From JBGSMX01 sp963790405 (GTDB lineage Bacteria; Actinomycetota; Coriobacteriia; Anaerosomatales; JAGXFU01): 64,000 nucleotides of DNA. The notes under the pieces are model-generated. The model saw only the letters and a program-made list of their open reading frames with translations. It was not told the DNA's origin and did not search any database. Location: the NCBI GenBank assembly GCA_963790405.1, contig CAWBOJ010000008.1, forward strand, positions 62,001 to 126,000. Reading direction: 5' to 3'. Positions 29,618-38,248 of this stretch are shown piece after piece (the first letter of the stretch is position 1; every line of letters starts with the position of its first letter). Made by a program: the position numbers and the translations under genes.

Positions 29618-30287
29618 ATGTTCACAGGGCTTGTCGAATCCGAAGGAATCATCACACGCATTGAGCGAGCAGGCACGGGGCTCAGACTCGAGGTCTATGC
29701 TCCGGAGTTCGGTCGTGACATGGCGATCGGAGATTCGATCGCGGTCGACGGCGCGTGTCTGACGGTCGTCAAGTTCATTCGTGGGGCGTTCATCGCCGAC
29801 GTGAGCGAGGAGACTGCGACACGCAGCACGCTCGGGAAGCTGTCTCAAGGCGGCAAAGTGAACCTTGAGCGTGCGCTGCGGCTGTCTGACCGATTGGGTG
29901 GGCACATTGTGACAGGACACATCGACGGTGTCGGTTCGCTTGTCATGAGGCATCCAGCGGGCAACTCGACGATCTACCAGTTCCAGGTTCCGCCAGAGCT
30001 GATGGAAGTCGATTGTGCCGAAGGGCTCGGTAGCGGTTGATGGCGTCTCGCTCACCGTTGCCGACGTCAAGGACGACGGGTTCGCGGCGGCAGTCATCCC
30101 GCACACGGAGCAATCGACGACGCTTGGCTCGAAGCCGGTGGGAGCCACGCTCAACATCGAAGCCGACATGATGGCCAAGTATGTGAAACGGTTCGTCGCA
30201 CTGTACATGGGAGTGGATGACGAGACACCCCGAGCGGGCCATCGCGGTCTCGGGGACCTGCTGCGCGAGTTTGCGGACGGACGGTGA
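29618..30287 (+). CDS. ribE: riboflavin synthase, alpha chain
   Basis: Dismutates two lumazines to riboflavin. MFTGLVESEGII is the hallmark N-terminus; two lumazine-binding barrels follow (GDSIAVDGACLTV and, after a +1 shift near 30012, PKGSVAVDGVSLTVADV). ATRSTLGKL and GHIVTGHIDGVG are also typical. About 223 residues. It overlaps ribBA by GTGA. Named ribC or ribE depending on convention. Confidence 0.95.
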
Positions 30288-31547
30288 GCACTGTGACAGA
30301 AGCGTCCGACGGTCTCTTCGCACCCATCGAATCGGCGATCGCTGACATACGTGCCGGCAAGATGCTGATCGTCGTCGATGACGAGGATCGCGAGAACGAG
30401 GGCGATCTGGTGATGGCGGCGGAGCGAGTCACACCGGAGGCAATCAACTTCATGGCCACGCACGGTCGAGGCCTGATCTGTCTGCCCATGACCTCCGAGC
30501 GGCTCGAGGAACTGCGCATCCCGCCGATGACAGGAGAGAACACATCGGAACAAGGGACCGCATTCCACGTGTCGATCGGTGCCAAAGGTCGCATCACGAC
30601 GGGTATCTCGGCGCAAGATCGCGCGACGACTGTCCTTGCGGCAATCGCCGATGAGACCAGGCCTGACGATCTGTCGCGCCCGGGCCACGTCTTCCCGCTT
30701 CGCGCGAAGCCCGGTGGCATTCTCGAGCGTGCGGGTCACACCGAAGCTGCGGTCGATCTCGCGCGCATGGCGGATCTGTACCCCGCAGGTGTCATCTGCG
30801 AGATCATGAACGCGGACGGCACCATGGCGCGTCGGCCGCAACTGGAAGATGTCGCCGAAGAACACGGGCTCAAGATGATCACCGTCGCCGACCTGATTCG
30901 CTACCGTCGGCGGACACGAACGGCTCGTCGAGCGCACATCCACCGTGCATCTCCCGACAGAGTTCGGGGAGTTCGTGGCACACGGCTACACGTCGCGAGT
31001 CGACAACGAGACACATATTGCTCTTGTTGCCGGTGATGTCGCAGGCAAGCAAGATGTCTTGGTACGCGTCCATTCCGAGTGTCTCACCGGTGACGTATTC
31101 CATTCGCTGCGCTGCGACTGTGGTTCACAGCTTGCCGAGGCGATGCGACGGGTCCAGGAGGTGGGCGAAGGCGTTGTCCTCTACATCGTCGGCCACGAAG
31201 GCCGCGGCATCGGTCTTGCCAACAAGCTGAAGGCCTACGAGCTCCAAGAGCGCGGAGCAGACACCGTCGAGGCGAATGAGGCTCTCGGCTTTCCCGCGGA
31301 TCTGCGTGACTACGGCATCGGGGCGCAGGTACTCGCGGATCTCGGCCTGACGTCGATGCGTCTGTTGACGAACAACCCCACGAAGATCGTCGGGCTTGAA
31401 GGATACGGACTCAAGGTGACCGAGCAGGTGTCGCTGGAAGTCCCAACCTGTCCGCAGAACGTCGCGTACATGAAGACCAAGAAGGAGAAGATGGCGCACC
31501 GGCTTGTGCTGGATGGTGCCGACGAGATCGGAGGAGAGACACCATGA
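30284..31547 (+). CDS. ribBA: 3,4-dihydroxy-2-butanone-4-phosphate synthase / GTP cyclohydrolase II
   Basis: Makes both riboflavin precursors. RibB half: DDEDRENEGDLVMAAE, ATHGRGLICLP, RPGHVFPLRA and ERAGHTEAAVDLAR. A +1 shift near 30915 restores RHERLVERTSTVHLPTEFG. RibA half: RVHSECLTGDVFHSLRCDCG (zinc cysteines), VGHEGRGIGLANKL and LLTNNPTKIVGLEGYG. About 421 residues. GTG start inside the ribE stop; the stop overlaps ribH. Confidence 0.96.
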
Positions 31548-32009
31548 GTGTTTTTGAGGGCAATCTGATTGGCACGGACCTGAAGGTAGGCATCGTGATC
31601 AGCCGCTTCAACGAACTGCTGAGTACACGGCTACTCGGCGGAGCTCAGGATGCATTGTCACGGCATGGTGTGGCCGACAGTGATGTAGACGTGGCGTGGG
31701 TACCCGGTGGATTCGAGGTTCCGCTTGTTGCGAAGAAACTCGCCGACTCCGCCCGCTACGACGCCGTTGTCGCGCTCGGCGTCATCATTCGCGGTGGCAC
31801 CCCGCACTTCGAGTACGTGGCAGCCGAGGTAAGCAAGGGTATCGCCAAAGTCGTCCATGGATTCGGGTGTGCCGGTGATGTTCGGGATAATCACTGCCGA
31901 CACGATCGAGCAGGCTGTTGAGCGCGCGGGAACCAAGGCGGGGAACAAGGGTTGGGACGCCGCCATGGCAGCAATTGAAATGGCGAATCTCGTGAAGGTG
32001 ATTGGCTAG
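31544..32009 (+). CDS. ribH: 6,7-dimethyl-8-ribityllumazine synthase
   Basis: Condenses the two precursors into lumazine, forming an icosahedral or pentameric shell. ATG 31544 lies in the ATGA overlap with ribBA. IVISRFNELLSTRLLGGA, VPGGFEVPLVAKKLA and GVIIRGGTPHFEYVA are lumazine synthase motifs. A +1 shift near 31857 restores VVMDSGVPVMFGIITADT and ERAGTKAGNKGWDAA, ending TAG at 32007-32009. About 155 residues. Last gene of the rib operon. Confidence 0.95.
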
Positions 32010-32049
32010 ACTGGCGGCTCCAGGGCGCACAAAATACCTGGTAGCGGCA

Positions 32050-32180
32050 TGAGAAAGCCCCGATCGTCGTCTATTCGGCGTCGGGGCTCCCTCGTACTGA
32101 GGCCAGTGGGTTCTCGCCACCCTGTGGCTATCAACCGTGGACCAGTAGTAGCCTCCGCCCCGAAGGCGGGCTTACACCCT
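32050..32180 (-). ncRNA. candidate structured small RNA (possibly 6S-like)
   Basis: Read on the - strand, this stretch holds a hairpin with a UUCG loop (from 32175 to 32152), a GCCAC/GTGGC hairpin with a 3-base loop (32129-32117), the segment GAGAACCCACTGG and a short CCTC/GAGG hairpin. It ends in a strong hairpin at 32088-32056 followed by TTTCTC, as an intrinsic terminator would. A TTGACG hexamer on the - strand (32201-32196) could be a -35 box. The AACCCAC-plus-hairpin 3' part recalls 6S RNA, but I cannot confirm a family. The opposite-strand reading as a simple rib-operon terminator region is the main alternative. The rest of 32010-32322 shows only the next gene's leader. Confidence 0.35.
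32056..32088. terminator. 13-bp bulged hairpin after ribH
   Basis: AGCCCCGA (32056-32063) pairs with TCGGGGCT (32081-32088). Inside, after one bulged T, CGTCG pairs with CGGCG with one G·U, closing a 6-base loop. On the + strand no T-run follows; on the - strand TTTCTC follows. It can end the riboflavin operon and/or a - strand RNA. Confidence 0.6.
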
Positions 32181-32322
32181 AGCAGCTCCCGGAATCGTCA
32201 ACAAGCGATTGTTTGTTCGATTCGATGAAAGGTCGCGGGACGGCAGTAGGCGGGTCACGCGTCGGGTCATGCGGTAGTATTTAGTCGATGTGTAGCCGAA
32301 TACGATTCACATGGAGGATCGA

Positions 32323-33033
32323 ATGACCGACGAGGAGATTCACGGGACGGAATCACCGGGCGATGAGTCGGACGGAACGGTGCTCGAGATGTTCGGCGTG
32401 AAGTTGAGTGTCAAAAACCCTCGGCTTGCCGAGCTGCTCACGATGGACGCGAAGGATGCTCTCACGAGTGACATCAAGCAGCTGTCGGATCCCATCGCGT
32501 TGAAGCAACAGAAGGCCGAACTGCAGCAAGCTATGCCTGACGTAGCGATGCGCCCGGAGACCGAACGTGAGAGCGAGGAGGCTCAAGCACGCGGCGAGTT
32601 TCGTGGACGTGTCGACGCATTGGGTCGGGCGATGGACTTCGAGGTCGGCTCGAACGGATCGTGGACATCCGCATCGGGATTGACCTTGCTCGTGCGAGCC
32701 GTACGCGAGGGTGTCTCATACGCATCCGCCAGCGATTTCGTCCACAAGATCGAGGCGTACCGTACGTCACATTCCGGTACCGACGACGGCACGCTCTTCG
32801 TCACTGCCGACCAGCGCACGAGCGACGTGTTCAAGGTCGCGATACGCCAGGCTGGACTGTATGACCACATCCGCACGATTTCCCTTGAGAGCCTTGAGGT
32901 CGTGCGTTCCCTCTACGGCGCGGAGGTACTCGATCACGTGCGGGTTGTCGCGCTGTTGCTTCCGGTCGCCGACATCGATGTCGGGGAACTCCTCGCAGTG
33001 TTCGACGCGGAGCGAGAGCGACGTTCAGACTAG
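32323..33033 (+). CDS. uncharacterised protein
   Basis: Not recognised. ATG 32323 is preceded by GGAGG (32313-32317) five bases away; the in-frame ATG at 32311 overlaps that site and is less likely. The 236-residue product has an acidic N-terminus (EEIHGTESPGDESDG), a mixed helical middle, and a globular C-terminal half (SASGLTLLVRAVREGVSYASA ... DHVRVVALLLPVADIDVGELLA) with alternating beta-like and helical stretches. No signal peptide, membrane segment or metal motif. A TAGTAT hexamer at 32275-32280 could be its -10 box. It stands alone between the rib operon and the iron-sulfur operon. Confidence 0.6.
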   Translation: MTDEEIHGTESPGDESDGTVLEMFGVKLSVKNPRLAELLTMDAKDALTSDIKQLSDPIALKQQKAELQQAMPDVAMRPETERESEEAQARGEFRGRVDALGRAMDFEVGSNGSWTSASGLTLLVRAVREGVSYASASDFVHKIEAYRTSHSGTDDGTLFVTADQRTSDVFKVAIRQAGLYDHIRTISLESLEVVRSLYGAEVLDHVRVVALLLPVADIDVGELLAVFDAERERRSD

Positions 33034-33063
33034 GTGACGCGGTTGGTCGGAGTGCTTCTCGTC

Positions 33064-33113
33064 TTGACCGGTGCGGACGCCCGGAGTAGGGTATACCATA
33101 CCTATTAAGTAGG
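33064..33113 (+). promoter_or_regulatory. promoter with overlapping palindromic operator for the Rrf2–isc operon
   Basis: TTGACC (33064-33069) and TAGGGT (33087-33092) are separated by exactly 17 bases. CCTATTAAGTAGG (33101-33113), with CCTA/TAGG arms, falls at the expected transcription start. An operator at this place fits autorepression by the Rrf2 protein encoded next; binding is inferred. Confidence 0.6.
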
Positions 33114-33148
33114 GATTGGCCTACACCGGAACACAGGCGGTACACGAG

Positions 33149-33592
33149 ATGCGTCTCACGGCCAGAAGCGAATACGGCGTCCTTGCGATGATGGACCTTG
33201 CGACCCTGCGTGATGCGGGTCCGGTCAGCGCTCGGGAGATTTCTGAGCACCAGGCGATACCGGCGAAGTTCCTCGAACAACTGATGGTTCAGCTTCGCCA
33301 GGCAGGTATCGTGTCGGCTGTCAGAGGCGCCCGAGGTGGATTCGAATTGGCGCGAGATCCCGAGGACATCACCGTGCTCGAGGTGGTTGAGGCCTTAGAA
33401 GGTCCACTCGTGACGACTGTTTGTGATGGTGAGCGAGCGGATGTATGTGGGCGTAGTGGTGCCTGCGCTGCGGCCCTCGTGTGGGAGCGCGCAACCGACG
33501 CCGTTAAGGACGTATTCTTCTCGACGACCCTATCCGACCTGGTGCGTGAACAGCGCGTGCTGGAGTCTGGGATATCTCGGTCGTCATCGTGA
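33149..33592 (+). CDS. Rrf2-family transcriptional regulator (IscR/CymR-like)
   Basis: Winged-helix DNA-binding regulator. ATG 33149 gives MRLTARSEYGVLAMMDLA, the classic Rrf2 N-terminus; KFLEQLMVQLRQAGIVSAVRGARGGFELAR is the helix-turn-helix and wing region. Three cysteines (VCDGERADVCGRSGAC) sit where IscR binds its [2Fe-2S] cluster, so iron-sulfur sensing is likely. 147 residues. The stop overlaps iscS ATG, so it leads the isc operon and probably represses it. Confidence 0.9.
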   Translation: MRLTARSEYGVLAMMDLATLRDAGPVSAREISEHQAIPAKFLEQLMVQLRQAGIVSAVRGARGGFELARDPEDITVLEVVEALEGPLVTTVCDGERADVCGRSGACAAALVWERATDAVKDVFFSTTLSDLVREQRVLESGISRSSS

Positions 33593-34809
33593 TGGGAGTG
33601 TTTGACGTGGAGTCCACGCAACGCAAGGTCTACCTTGACTATGCAGCGACCACCCCGGTGGACGAGCGCGTGATCGAAGCAATGCTGCCGCATCTTCGGA
33701 CCGGATGGGGCAATCCGAACTCGCTCTATGACATGGGCCGAGAGGCCTATTCTGCACTGGAGGCCGTTCGCGAGCGTTTCGCCTCGCTGATTGGCGCGAA
33801 ACACCCCAACGAAGTGATCTTCACAAGTGGCGGCACGGAATCGGACAACGCGGCACTGCTTGGAGTGGTGGCACGCAAGTCGCCCGACGGTGGACACGTG
33901 GTGGTGTCGGCGTTCGAGCACCACGCGATCCTGGAACCCGCCCACCTTCTCGAGAAACGCGGGTATGAGGTCACGTATCTTGAGCCGCGCTCGGACGGGC
34001 GAATCCACTGCGATGATCTGGTCGCTGCGCTTCGTGACGACACCGTTCTGGTCTCAGTGATGCACGGAAACAATGAGATAGGGACGCTTCAGCCAATCAA
34101 GGACCTTGCATCTCTTGCCCACGAACGGGGAGCGCTCTTTCACACGGATGCGGCTCAGACGTTGGGCAAGGTGGCGTTCGACGTGGACGAGCTTGGCATC
34201 GACGCCGCGAGCTTCTCTGGACACAAGACGTATGCTCCCAAAGGAATCGGCGCACTGTATTTGCGTCGGGGTACGCCATTCGAGCCTCTCATTCAGGGGG
34301 GCGGCCAGGAGTTCAAGAAGCGAAGCGGGACTCAGAATGTCGCCGGTGCGGTTGCCTTCACGCGAGCACTGGAGATCATGCTGGATGAACTGCCGACCGA
34401 GGGACCGCGCCTCGCAGCCTTGCGTGATCGAGTGATCGCAGGTGTTTTGTCGACCCTGCCGCATACCGAGTCAACAATTCCACCCGATCTTCCGGATCGC
34501 TTGCCGAACATCGCGTCACTGTTGATCAAAGGCGTTGAGGGCGAGGCCATGCTCCTGCAGCTTGATGCGAAAGGAGTCTCTGTCTCCACGGGGTCGGCAT
34601 GTAGCAGCGGTTCGCTCGAGCCGAGCCACGTTTTGCTGTCTATTGGGTGTCCAGCCGAGGTTGCCCACGGCTCACTGCGTCTTTCCTTGGGGCGCTACAC
34701 CCGAGAAGAGGACATCGACTACTTCCTAGAGGTGTTTCCTCCTATCGTCGAGCGCTTGCGCTCCATGTCGCCGATCTACGAGAAGACATATGGTCGCGCT
34801 GTCGACTAG
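33592..34809 (+). CDS. iscS: cysteine desulfurase
   Basis: PLP enzyme releasing sulfur from cysteine for Fe-S clusters and tRNA thiolation. ATG 33592 overlaps the regulator's stop (GTG 33589 also possible). VYLDYAATTPVDERV, GGTESDNAAL, HTDAAQTLGK and SGHKTYAPKGIGALY (PLP Lys) are present. STGSACSSGSLEPSHVL holds the catalytic persulfide Cys with the long-loop group I form typical of IscS/NifS. 405 residues. The neighbours iscU and mnmA are its two main clients. Confidence 0.95.
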   Translation: MGVFDVESTQRKVYLDYAATTPVDERVIEAMLPHLRTGWGNPNSLYDMGREAYSALEAVRERFASLIGAKHPNEVIFTSGGTESDNAALLGVVARKSPDGGHVVVSAFEHHAILEPAHLLEKRGYEVTYLEPRSDGRIHCDDLVAALRDDTVLVSVMHGNNEIGTLQPIKDLASLAHERGALFHTDAAQTLGKVAFDVDELGIDAASFSGHKTYAPKGIGALYLRRGTPFEPLIQGGGQEFKKRSGTQNVAGAVAFTRALEIMLDELPTEGPRLAALRDRVIAGVLSTLPHTESTIPPDLPDRLPNIASLLIKGVEGEAMLLQLDAKGVSVSTGSACSSGSLEPSHVLLSIGCPAEVAHGSLRLSLGRYTREEDIDYFLEVFPPIVERLRSMSPIYEKTYGRAVD

Positions 34810-34839
34810 CATGCTCGTCTACGAAAGGGGATAGGCGTG

Positions 34840-35301
34840 ATGTACAGCGAGAAAGTCATGGACCACTTCAACAATCCCCGCAACGTGGGCGTGATCGATG
34901 ACGCGGATGGAGTTGGAGAGGTAGGCAATCCGGTCTGTGGCGACGTCATGAAGATATCGATCAAGATAGATGACGACCGAATTGGGGACATCAAGTTCCA
35001 GACTCTCGGGTGTGGTGCAGCGATCGCAACGTCGTCGATCGTGACCGAGATGGCGCGCGGGATGTCTTTGGAAGAGGCTGTGTCGATAACCAAACGGCAA
35101 GTGGCCGATGAACTTGATGGTTTGCCACCTGCGAAGATGCATTGTTCGGTGCTCGCCACAGACGGACTGAAGGCAGCCGTCGACGACTACCTTGTGCGAA
35201 ACGGGCGGGAGCCGATCTCGGGCGGTCTTGCGCACGACGATCCCGACTTCGATCCTCACGCGATCGAGTCCGAGGACGCGTGCGACGTCGAAGGATCGTG
35301 A
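34840..35301 (+). CDS. iscU: iron-sulfur cluster scaffold IscU/NifU N-domain
   Basis: Scaffold on which Fe-S clusters are assembled. ATG 34840 gives MYSEKVMDHFNNPRNVG; GTG 34837 is also possible. The three ligand cysteines are in GNPVCGDVMK, TLGCGAAIATSS and KMHCSVLATDG. 153 residues, with an acidic extension of about 25 residues beyond the usual IscU end. 30 bases after iscS. Confidence 0.94.
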   Translation: MYSEKVMDHFNNPRNVGVIDDADGVGEVGNPVCGDVMKISIKIDDDRIGDIKFQTLGCGAAIATSSIVTEMARGMSLEEAVSITKRQVADELDGLPPAKMHCSVLATDGLKAAVDDYLVRNGREPISGGLAHDDPDFDPHAIESEDACDVEGS

Positions 35302-35311
35302 TCACCACCTG

Positions 35312-36340
35312 ATGCGCGTGTGGGTCGCCATGAGTGGTGGTGTGGACTCATCAGTCACCGCGGCTCTTCTGCTCGAGCAAGGTCATGAGGTCACTGGCGT
35401 AACCATGGCGCTTCTGGGCGAGGAGTCCGTGTTGTCTGTGAAAGCGGCCGCCGATGTGTGCGACAGCCTTGGTGTACCTCACGTGGTACTCGACGCGGGT
35501 GCGGTGTTCGAAGAAGCCGTGATTGAACCCTACCTCGACGCGTATGCGCGAGGTGCGACGCCGAATCCCTGCGTGTGGTGCAATACGCGCATGAAGTTCG
35601 GGTGGCTACTGGACCAGGCCCTGGAACGAGGAGCCGAGAAGCTCGCGACCGGGCATTACGCACGCCTTGAGTCAAGGGGCAACGACTCGTATGCGCTGCT
35701 CAGAGGTGTAGACGGCTCAAAGGATCAGAGCTACTTCCTGTACGGGATCGATCAGCCGGCCCGAGCCCGTGTGCTCTTCCCGCTCGGCGAGCTGAGCAAG
35801 CAAGAGGTTAGAGACTATGCACACAGAATGCGGCTCCCTAGTGCTCAGAGGCCGGAGAGCCAGGAGGCGTGTTTCACAGTCGGGAGCAGCCACGCCGAGT
35901 TCTTGTGTGAGCGTCGGCCCGAAGCGTGCAAGACGGGGCCCGTGCTCGACACGTTAGGGCATGTTCTGGGAACGCACAGCGGGATCGCACGATACACCGT
36001 GGGTCAGCGCAAAGGCCTGGGCATCGGAGGAACCGAGACGCCTCTGTTCGTTGTGAGGATAGATGCGTCGGCCAATGCCGTGATCGTGGGTTCCGCCGAA
36101 GAGCTTGCCGTTGCAGAAGTTGTGGCGACGGGTGTGCTGCACCCCTCGCTGGATGGCGCTCGTGTCGATGCCACATTCCGTTTTCGCATGGATGCGCAGC
36201 GCGCCACAGTGAGCTTCGTCGACGACGCATTGCACGTGGTGTTCGAGTCTCCTGTCTACGGAGTGGCACCTGGCCAGTCTGTCGTATGCTACGTGGGTAA
36301 CGAGGTCGTAGCAGGAGGGGAGATCACGTGCGTCAGCTGA
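35312..36340 (+). CDS. mnmA: tRNA-specific 2-thiouridylase
   Basis: Thiolates U34 of tRNA-Glu, -Gln and -Lys using sulfur from IscS. ATG 35312 gives RVWVAMSGGVDSSVTAALL, the PP-loop. The catalytic cysteines are in ATPNPCVWCNTRMKF and RPESQEACF; DQSYFLYGI and HSGIARYTVGQRKGLGIGG are also diagnostic. 342 residues, slightly short. It ends in overlap with the PHP phosphatase. The tRNA-Gln and tRNA-Glu genes at 55 kb are CUG and CUC isoacceptors, so other genes must supply UUG/UUC targets. Confidence 0.95.
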   Translation: MRVWVAMSGGVDSSVTAALLLEQGHEVTGVTMALLGEESVLSVKAAADVCDSLGVPHVVLDAGAVFEEAVIEPYLDAYARGATPNPCVWCNTRMKFGWLLDQALERGAEKLATGHYARLESRGNDSYALLRGVDGSKDQSYFLYGIDQPARARVLFPLGELSKQEVRDYAHRMRLPSAQRPESQEACFTVGSSHAEFLCERRPEACKTGPVLDTLGHVLGTHSGIARYTVGQRKGLGIGGTETPLFVVRIDASANAVIVGSAEELAVAEVVATGVLHPSLDGARVDATFRFRMDAQRATVSFVDDALHVVFESPVYGVAPGQSVVCYVGNEVVAGGEITCVS

Positions 36341-37140
36341 TCGACTGCCACATTCACACGGCGAGGTGTGGCCACGCGACGGGGAACACGGCTGAGTACG
36401 TGCGGGCAGCGGAGACGAGTGGTCTGTCAGCCATGGTGCTGTCCGATCATCTGCCGCTGCCAGAGGGCTACGATCCGGACGGAGCATATGCGATGTCACT
36501 CGACGAGATCGAGCTCTACGTACGCGAGGTCTCGGATGCCGCCCAGGCAAGTGACGTCGAAGTGATCCTGGGAGCAGAGGCCGACTGGATACCGGCGCGT
36601 GCCGACGAGACCCTCTCGATTCAGGCCCGGGCGAAAGCAGCCGGAATTCGAGTGTTCCTCGGCTCCGTGCATTTCATTGACGAGTGGGCCTTCGACGATC
36701 CGGATCTTGTCGACGAGTGGGCGAATCGTCGAATCATTGAAGTCTGGGAGGCGTACTTCACTGAGTGGTGCGAGGCGGCCCGGAGCGGCCGTTTTGACGT
36801 GATGGCTCATCCGGATCTTGTGAAGAAGTTCGGTCATCGTCCTGATAGGGTGCCGCAGGACTTGTACCGCGAGGCCGCACGTGCAGCCGCCGACGGGGGT
36901 GTCGCTATCGAAGTCAGCACAGCCGGGCTTCGCAAACCCGTTGGTGAGTTGTATCCGGGTCGGGAACTGCTCTCGGCATTCCACGACAACGGAGTGCCCG
37001 CGTGCGTCGGGTCAGATGCGCATGCGCCAGACGAGGTCGGGTTTCGGCTCGACACTGCGTACGACGAACTCACGGCGGTCGGCTATGATTCCGTCGTTCT
37101 GCCTCTTGGTTCGGGCGAATGGAGGGCGTACTCGTTATGA
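36328..37140 (+). CDS. PHP-domain phosphoesterase, histidinol-phosphatase type
   Basis: GTG 36328 follows GGAGGGGA. The PHP metal motifs are visible: DCHIHTARCGHATG, SDHLPLP, GAEADWIP, LGSVHFIDEW, VMAHPDLVKKF and GSDAHAPDEVG. 270 residues, matching HisK-type histidinol-phosphate phosphatases. It overlaps mnmA by 13 bases and the Nif3 gene by 4. Besides hisC at 15.6 kb this is the only other possible histidine gene in the window, so another phosphoesterase role remains open. Confidence 0.82.
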   Translation: MRQLIDCHIHTARCGHATGNTAEYVRAAETSGLSAMVLSDHLPLPEGYDPDGAYAMSLDEIELYVREVSDAAQASDVEVILGAEADWIPARADETLSIQARAKAAGIRVFLGSVHFIDEWAFDDPDLVDEWANRRIIEVWEAYFTEWCEAARSGRFDVMAHPDLVKKFGHRPDRVPQDLYREAARAAADGGVAIEVSTAGLRKPVGELYPGRELLSAFHDNGVPACVGSDAHAPDEVGFRLDTAYDELTAVGYDSVVLPLGSGEWRAYSL

Positions 37141-38237
37141 CTCTGACGGTTCAAGAAGTCGTGCGCGCGCTCGAGGAAGTCTGCCCTGCGGCGTGGGCCG
37201 AGCCATGGGATAACGTCGGTCTTGCAGTTGGCGATCCGGCGGCCTGCGTGGAGAGGATCCTTGTCACCCTCGACACTACGCACGAAGCGCTCGATCGTGC
37301 GGTGGACATCGGTGCGTCGCTCATTGTGACGCATCATCCGCTGTGGCTCGGCGACACGCCCCGGCCGATTCCGGGACCGGGTGCGGCGGGTACTGCGTAC
37401 GATGCTGTGAGATCGGGCGTGGCACTGATTGCCGAGCACACAAATCTGGACCGGACACCCGGGGCGCCCGATCGACTCGTGGAGGCCCTCGGGCTTCCCG
37501 AGGGTGTGCCTCTCGAAAGCGGCATGCAAAGGGTCGATCTTGTGACCGTGTTCGTTCCGGACTCGCATGCGTCCGCGGTACGGGAGGCCATGGTCGCCGC
37601 GGGCGGCGGGCACATCGGTCTGTACGAGGAGTGTTCGTTCGAAGGCGCGGGCGCTGCGCGCTTCACGCCCGGAAACGGTGCTTCTCCGGCGATCGGTGTG
37701 GAAGGCGTGTCTCAGATGGCCGGCGAGGTGCGGGTGGAGATGGTGGCACCTCGGGGGATAGGCGAGCGCGTTGCCCAGCAGGCGGCGTCAGCGCATCCGT
37801 ACAGAGAGCCGCTGGTCGTGGTGAGTGAGGTGGACGTGCGGCGTGGTGCTGCCAGACTGGGACGCCTGACCCGCCTCGGCCACACCGTGACTCTCGCGGA
37901 GCTTGTAGGTGATGTGGCTGCACGTCTGGGATGTGTGCCACGCGTGTGGGGAGACCCGGGTGCCTTGATTGAATCGGTTGGAGTGGCTACAGGCTCTGGC
38001 GGCAGCCTGATACAGGATGCACGTGCTGCCGGGGCTGACGTCCTTGTGGCCGGGGAGGTGCGGTATCATGATGCACTGGATGCGATGGGTGAGGGCTTGT
38101 GTATCGTCGAGGCAGGCCACGATGTGACCGAATGGCCGCTCGTGCAGTTCCTCGGTGAGATGCTTCGCTCGGGACTTCCGCTTCCAGAGGCCGACATTGT
38201 GATTGACACGCCGCGTGCACATTGGTGGACGCCGTGA
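37137..38237 (+). CDS. Nif3-like dinuclear metal centre protein
   Basis: Conserved hexameric protein of unclear function, sometimes called GTP cyclohydrolase 1 type 2. The N-terminal part shows AEPWDNVGLAVGD, LIVTHHPLWLG (metal His pair) and IAEHTNLD; the C-terminal VLVAGEVRYHDAL and EAGHDVTEW supply the remaining ligands. Between them is the inserted PII-like domain seen in longer family members (HIGLYEECSFEGAGAARF). 366 residues, the long form. ATG 37137 overlaps the PHP stop. Nif3 followed by the zinc-ribbon gene is a frequent actinobacterial pair. Confidence 0.9.
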   Translation: MTLTVQEVVRALEEVCPAAWAEPWDNVGLAVGDPAACVERILVTLDTTHEALDRAVDIGASLIVTHHPLWLGDTPRPIPGPGAAGTAYDAVRSGVALIAEHTNLDRTPGAPDRLVEALGLPEGVPLESGMQRVDLVTVFVPDSHASAVREAMVAAGGGHIGLYEECSFEGAGAARFTPGNGASPAIGVEGVSQMAGEVRVEMVAPRGIGERVAQQAASAHPYREPLVVVSEVDVRRGAARLGRLTRLGHTVTLAELVGDVAARLGCVPRVWGDPGALIESVGVATGSGGSLIQDARAAGADVLVAGEVRYHDALDAMGEGLCIVEAGHDVTEWPLVQFLGEMLRSGLPLPEADIVIDTPRAHWWTP

Positions 38238-38248
38238 AGGAGGATTTT

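Noticed and set aside
787..32009. Programmed ribosomal frameshifting as the cause of the split genes.
   Set aside because: Too many unrelated genes are affected, no shared slippery site is visible at the breaks, and the breaks stop almost completely after 32 kb.
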